DNA from: Bdellovibrionales bacterium
GTDB taxonomy: Bacteria; Bdellovibrionota; UBA1018
Direction of reading: 5' to 3'
DNA length: 8,425 bases
Assembly (NCBI GenBank): GCA_018968995.1
Contig: JAGWZD010000074.1
Span: 1 to 8,425, forward strand
Under the pieces are notes generated by a model that worked only from the letters and a program-made list of their open reading frames with translations, did not search any database and was not told the origin of the DNA. The translations under genes were made by a program, and so were the position numbers. This document shows, piece after piece, positions 6,070 to 8,425 of this stretch. The first letter of the stretch is position 1. The number at the start of each line of letters is the position of its first letter.

Positions 6070-8425
6070 CGAGCTAACTCCTTCCACTCGGATATGACAA
6101 CTTTTGCCTCAGAGTCCGACAACTCATCATACAAATAGCGCAGCAAGAAAAAATTCTGTGTTCGTGCGCCCTCACTACCCTCTTTTGAAGCCAAGACCCA
6201 AGCCCTGATTCGCCTGTAGTCCAATCCCTCAATCTTTTTGAGGGCATGAAGCCGCTCGAGCTCAATGAGCGCCCCCCAAGCATTTGCGGATCGGGCCATT
6301 TGGAAAACGCTATTTAATGGTGAATCGGATTTGAGAAATTTCGATGGCACTAAAGAATCAGGCTTCGAAAGAACTGGAAGAGTCCTGCTGCGTTCCTGAT
6401 TCAGCTTTTCACTTTTCGACTCTTGAAGCTTGGCCTCAATCTTTGTAGCAGCTGCCTCTAGTTCTTTGACTTGATCTTGATATTCCTGAGCTAACTCCTG
6501 AAGACCTTTTTGATACTGCTCAAGCTCCGCAGACTGAAGTGACGCAGGCACCGGTGATTGAAGAATGGCCTGTGCCACAGCATTTTCAAGAGCTCTCTGA
6601 GCCATTATGATCCTGATCTGAACCTCGGCAGGCTGACCCTTCAGAGAGGCAACCATCTCCTCTCTCTTGATCTTGATCTGGGCGATACCTTTCTGAAGAG
6701 ACTGCGTGTATTTTTGCAAAGAACTCTTCTTCGTTGCCGAAGATGAAGATGGCAAAGCAATCTTCGATATCGAAATCTCAAATGGTGTCTTTTTTTGAAT
6801 TCGCGCTCTCTCTTTTAGCTCAGGATCAAGCGGATCTTCTTTTCCCAAAAGGCGGTGGGCTAATCCACTCAGCGCACCCTCGTCAGGCGAACTCACGGGG
6901 TATCTTGTAAAATAATTAAAGACCCACCCGGGCTGCGTTAATACTCCGGTGGACAGCCAGATAGATCGCTGAGCGTCAGTCAGTTTGCGAACTTGCTCAT
7001 AATTGACTGCACGAGCGCCCGAGAAAAATAGCGCAATCATGAGCTCAAGCTGTAAATCTATTTTCTTCCTTTGGTTTTCTGGCCAAATCTTTAAAACTTT
7101 CTGGGCAGAAGCATGCTCTCCTGACTCCATGAAGTGAGAGAGCAATGCCAACTTCCAAGAGTCAGCCTCAGGCCGTGCGTGCCATGAACCTGGAAAGCTC
7201 TCAATGGCCTGAAGGGCAGCTAAAGCTGCTTTTTTCTCGAATAACGCAGCAACCCACTCGTCGCGAGCCACGTTGACTTTGGCAACATCATTCGATGAAC
7301 TCTCAAATCGCCTAATGCTCTTACCCATTCCAGTAAGATCACCGGCTTTTCTTGAGGCTTCTGCCAAGCCTAAAGCCGCTTCAGCAATCACCGATTGAAG
7401 GCGAGTGTCAGGAGTACCCTCAATTTTTTGGACTCCATAAACCTCAGGTCCGGAGAGCACTGCCGAGTGGTCCTTTTCTTGTAGTTGAACCCACTTCAGT
7501 CGGTACCAATACTCCTGGGTAGGCTGCCTTTTAAAAACGATCTCAAGCGTCTTTCGAGCACTCTTAAAATCTTTTTCATCGATCTGAATCTGGGCCAGCT
7601 TCGCTCCGGCGATCGGACCGTCTTTTGAATTGGGATCGGCCAATTTCAGCTCTAGCTCGTGTATAAATCGCTGCCGATATTGAACTGAATTGGGTCCCGC
7701 GACCAAAAGCTCAAGACCTAGAATTCGGGCATCCAATGCTCGCGCTCGCAAAACCGGAGAAACCTTCTCGCCTTTTTGGTTTTCGGATAAAAATCGATCT
7801 GAGACCTGCACGAGACACTCGGCATCCTTCTCCAGCTCGCAGATATCCAACCACGTCTTCACTAAAGGGGTTTTTCTCTTACTGTTTGGAAATACCCTCA
7901 GATGCGAATCAAATAGTTTTCTTAAAGTGCCTGCCAAAAGTGGCTTGGTAAGCTTTTCAGGCGTCTTGAGTTTATCACTATAAGTCTCTGAGAAAATTCG
8001 ACAGACTTTTTCGCTGGCAGACTCTAGCACGGCCTTTTGCGTCTCTGGAATAGATTGAGCCACCCCCAGAACCTCAAGGATTCTTTGCGCATGAGCTAAT
8101 GAGGCGTACTCCTTACTCACCCCTTGTAATGATTCGAGTAAAATGGAGGCCTTGGCATCATTTGAGGTTTCGAGCTCAAAAACACGATTTCGAAGCCTAG
8201 ATTGAGCCCCGAGTGTTCCTTGAGCTTCGAACGCTGATAACGCCTTCTTAAGAAAGGCTCTGCCGCGCTCCCCAGTTTTAGAAAGCTTTTCTTCAAAAAT
8301 GCTCAGTACTTTTTCCTCATCAACAGAGCGCGCAAGAATAAATGCCAAGTCTTTTGCTGAATCCAGTCCTAGAGCTTGATCCTGGGCTGAGACTGCTAAG
8401 TCTAGGAAAGCGGCCTGAGCCCTTT
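6066..8425 (-). CDS. TPR/coiled-coil helical repeat protein, 5' end outside window
   Basis: The frame is open to the right edge, so this is a partial gene of which about 785 residues are visible; the TTG at 8348 is not a true start because the frame continues upstream with RAQAAFLDLAVSAQDQ. The protein is almost entirely alpha-helical with degenerate TPR-like units, for example AKLAQIQIDEKDFKSARKTL, ALGLAEASRKAGDLTGMGKS and LLSHFMESGEHASAQKVLKI. About 550–670 residues into the visible part it changes to long charged helices rich in Gln/Glu/Lys (around LQKGIAQIKIKREEM and QEYQDQVKELEAAATKIEAK), a probable coiled coil, then ends in another helical repeat and WKELAR. No signal peptide can be judged because the N-terminus is missing. 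It is the first visible gene of the operon and its TGA overlaps the next ATG. TPR proteins of the GltE/GltI kind occur in Glt loci and a scaffold role is plausible, but family membership is not proven. Confidence 0.85.
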   Translation of the reverse strand, partial: RAQAAFLDLAVSAQDQALGLDSAKDLAFILARSVDEEKVLSIFEEKLSKTGERGRAFLKKALSAFEAQGTLGAQSRLRNRVFELETSNDAKASILLESLQGVSKEYASLAHAQRILEVLGVAQSIPETQKAVLESASEKVCRIFSETYSDKLKTPEKLTKPLLAGTLRKLFDSHLRVFPNSKRKTPLVKTWLDICELEKDAECLVQVSDRFLSENQKGEKVSPVLRARALDARILGLELLVAGPNSVQYRQRFIHELELKLADPNSKDGPIAGAKLAQIQIDEKDFKSARKTLEIVFKRQPTQEYWYRLKWVQLQEKDHSAVLSGPEVYGVQKIEGTPDTRLQSVIAEAALGLAEASRKAGDLTGMGKSIRRFESSSNDVAKVNVARDEWVAALFEKKAALAALQAIESFPGSWHARPEADSWKLALLSHFMESGEHASAQKVLKIWPENQRKKIDLQLELMIALFFSGARAVNYEQVRKLTDAQRSIWLSTGVLTQPGWVFNYFTRYPVSSPDEGALSGLAHRLLGKEDPLDPELKERARIQKKTPFEISISKIALPSSSSATKKSSLQKYTQSLQKGIAQIKIKREEMVASLKGQPAEVQIRIIMAQRALENAVAQAILQSPVPASLQSAELEQYQKGLQELAQEYQDQVKELEAAATKIEAKLQESKSEKLNQERSRTLPVLSKPDSLVPSKFLKSDSPLNSVFQMARSANAWGALIELERLHALKKIEGLDYRRIRAWVLASKEGSEGARTQNFFLLRYLYDELSDSEAKVVISEWKELAR
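6078..6083 (-). promoter_or_regulatory. Shine-Dalgarno site for the small exported protein
   Basis: AAGGAG on the minus strand, inside GGAAGGAG, sits 8 nt before ATG 6069–6067 and inside the end of the TPR gene. It is the strongest ribosome-binding site in the window, and it decides the start of the small gene. With the ATGA overlap at 6066–6069 it supports translational coupling along the operon. Confidence 0.75.

Noticed and set aside
7690..7983. 97- and 71-codon plus-strand frames opposite the TPR gene
   Set aside because: They are antisense shadows with no start signal or family motif, and overlap each other in different frames.

Overview
The window looks like a chromosomal stretch of a Gram-negative predatory or gliding-type bacterium, most likely Bdellovibrionota or another former deltaproteobacterium. 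The basis is an FHA–TM–TonB-like protein ending in an AgmX/PglI-type C-terminal domain, a TPR/coiled-coil partner, a proteinase-K-like secreted protease, and moderate GC. This taxonomic call is inference; there is no rRNA or other phylogenetic marker in the window.

Layout. (1) 1–469, minus: N-terminal part of a secreted subtilisin-family protease. The signal peptide and the inhibitor-I9 prodomain lie in different frames, and the gene runs off the left edge. (2) 549–2150, minus: an N-terminally membrane-anchored FecR-domain protein whose C-terminal ~210 residues look like outer-membrane beta strands. (3) 2151–2242: a short divergent intergenic region. (4) 2243–4048, plus: a membrane-bound RsbU-type PP2C phosphatase (sensor, HAMP, SpoIIE domain) with all metal-binding aspartates present. 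(5) 4052–8425, minus: a three-gene operon read right to left. It holds a long TPR/coiled-coil protein (5' end beyond the window), a small exported protein, and an FHA–TM–Pro/Gly-rich–AgmX/PglI protein. The three are joined by two ATGA stop/start overlaps. The phosphatase and this operon converge tail to tail with only 3 bp between stop codons.

How the genes may work together. The right-hand operon has the domain make-up of the GltG (PglI) region of the Myxococcus Glt gliding/envelope machinery: a cytoplasmic phosphopeptide-binding (FHA) domain, one inner-membrane segment, a long periplasmic linker and a TonB-like end that could contact the outer membrane. The adjacent FecR/beta-strand protein could be an envelope partner, and the SpoIIE-type phosphatase next to an FHA protein suggests phospho-dependent control. 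The family assignments rest on motifs read directly. The functional link between the two blocks is inferred from proximity only; no kinase, STAS protein, anti-sigma factor or sigma factor is visible in the window. No tRNA, rRNA, CRISPR, IS element or convincing intrinsic terminator was found.
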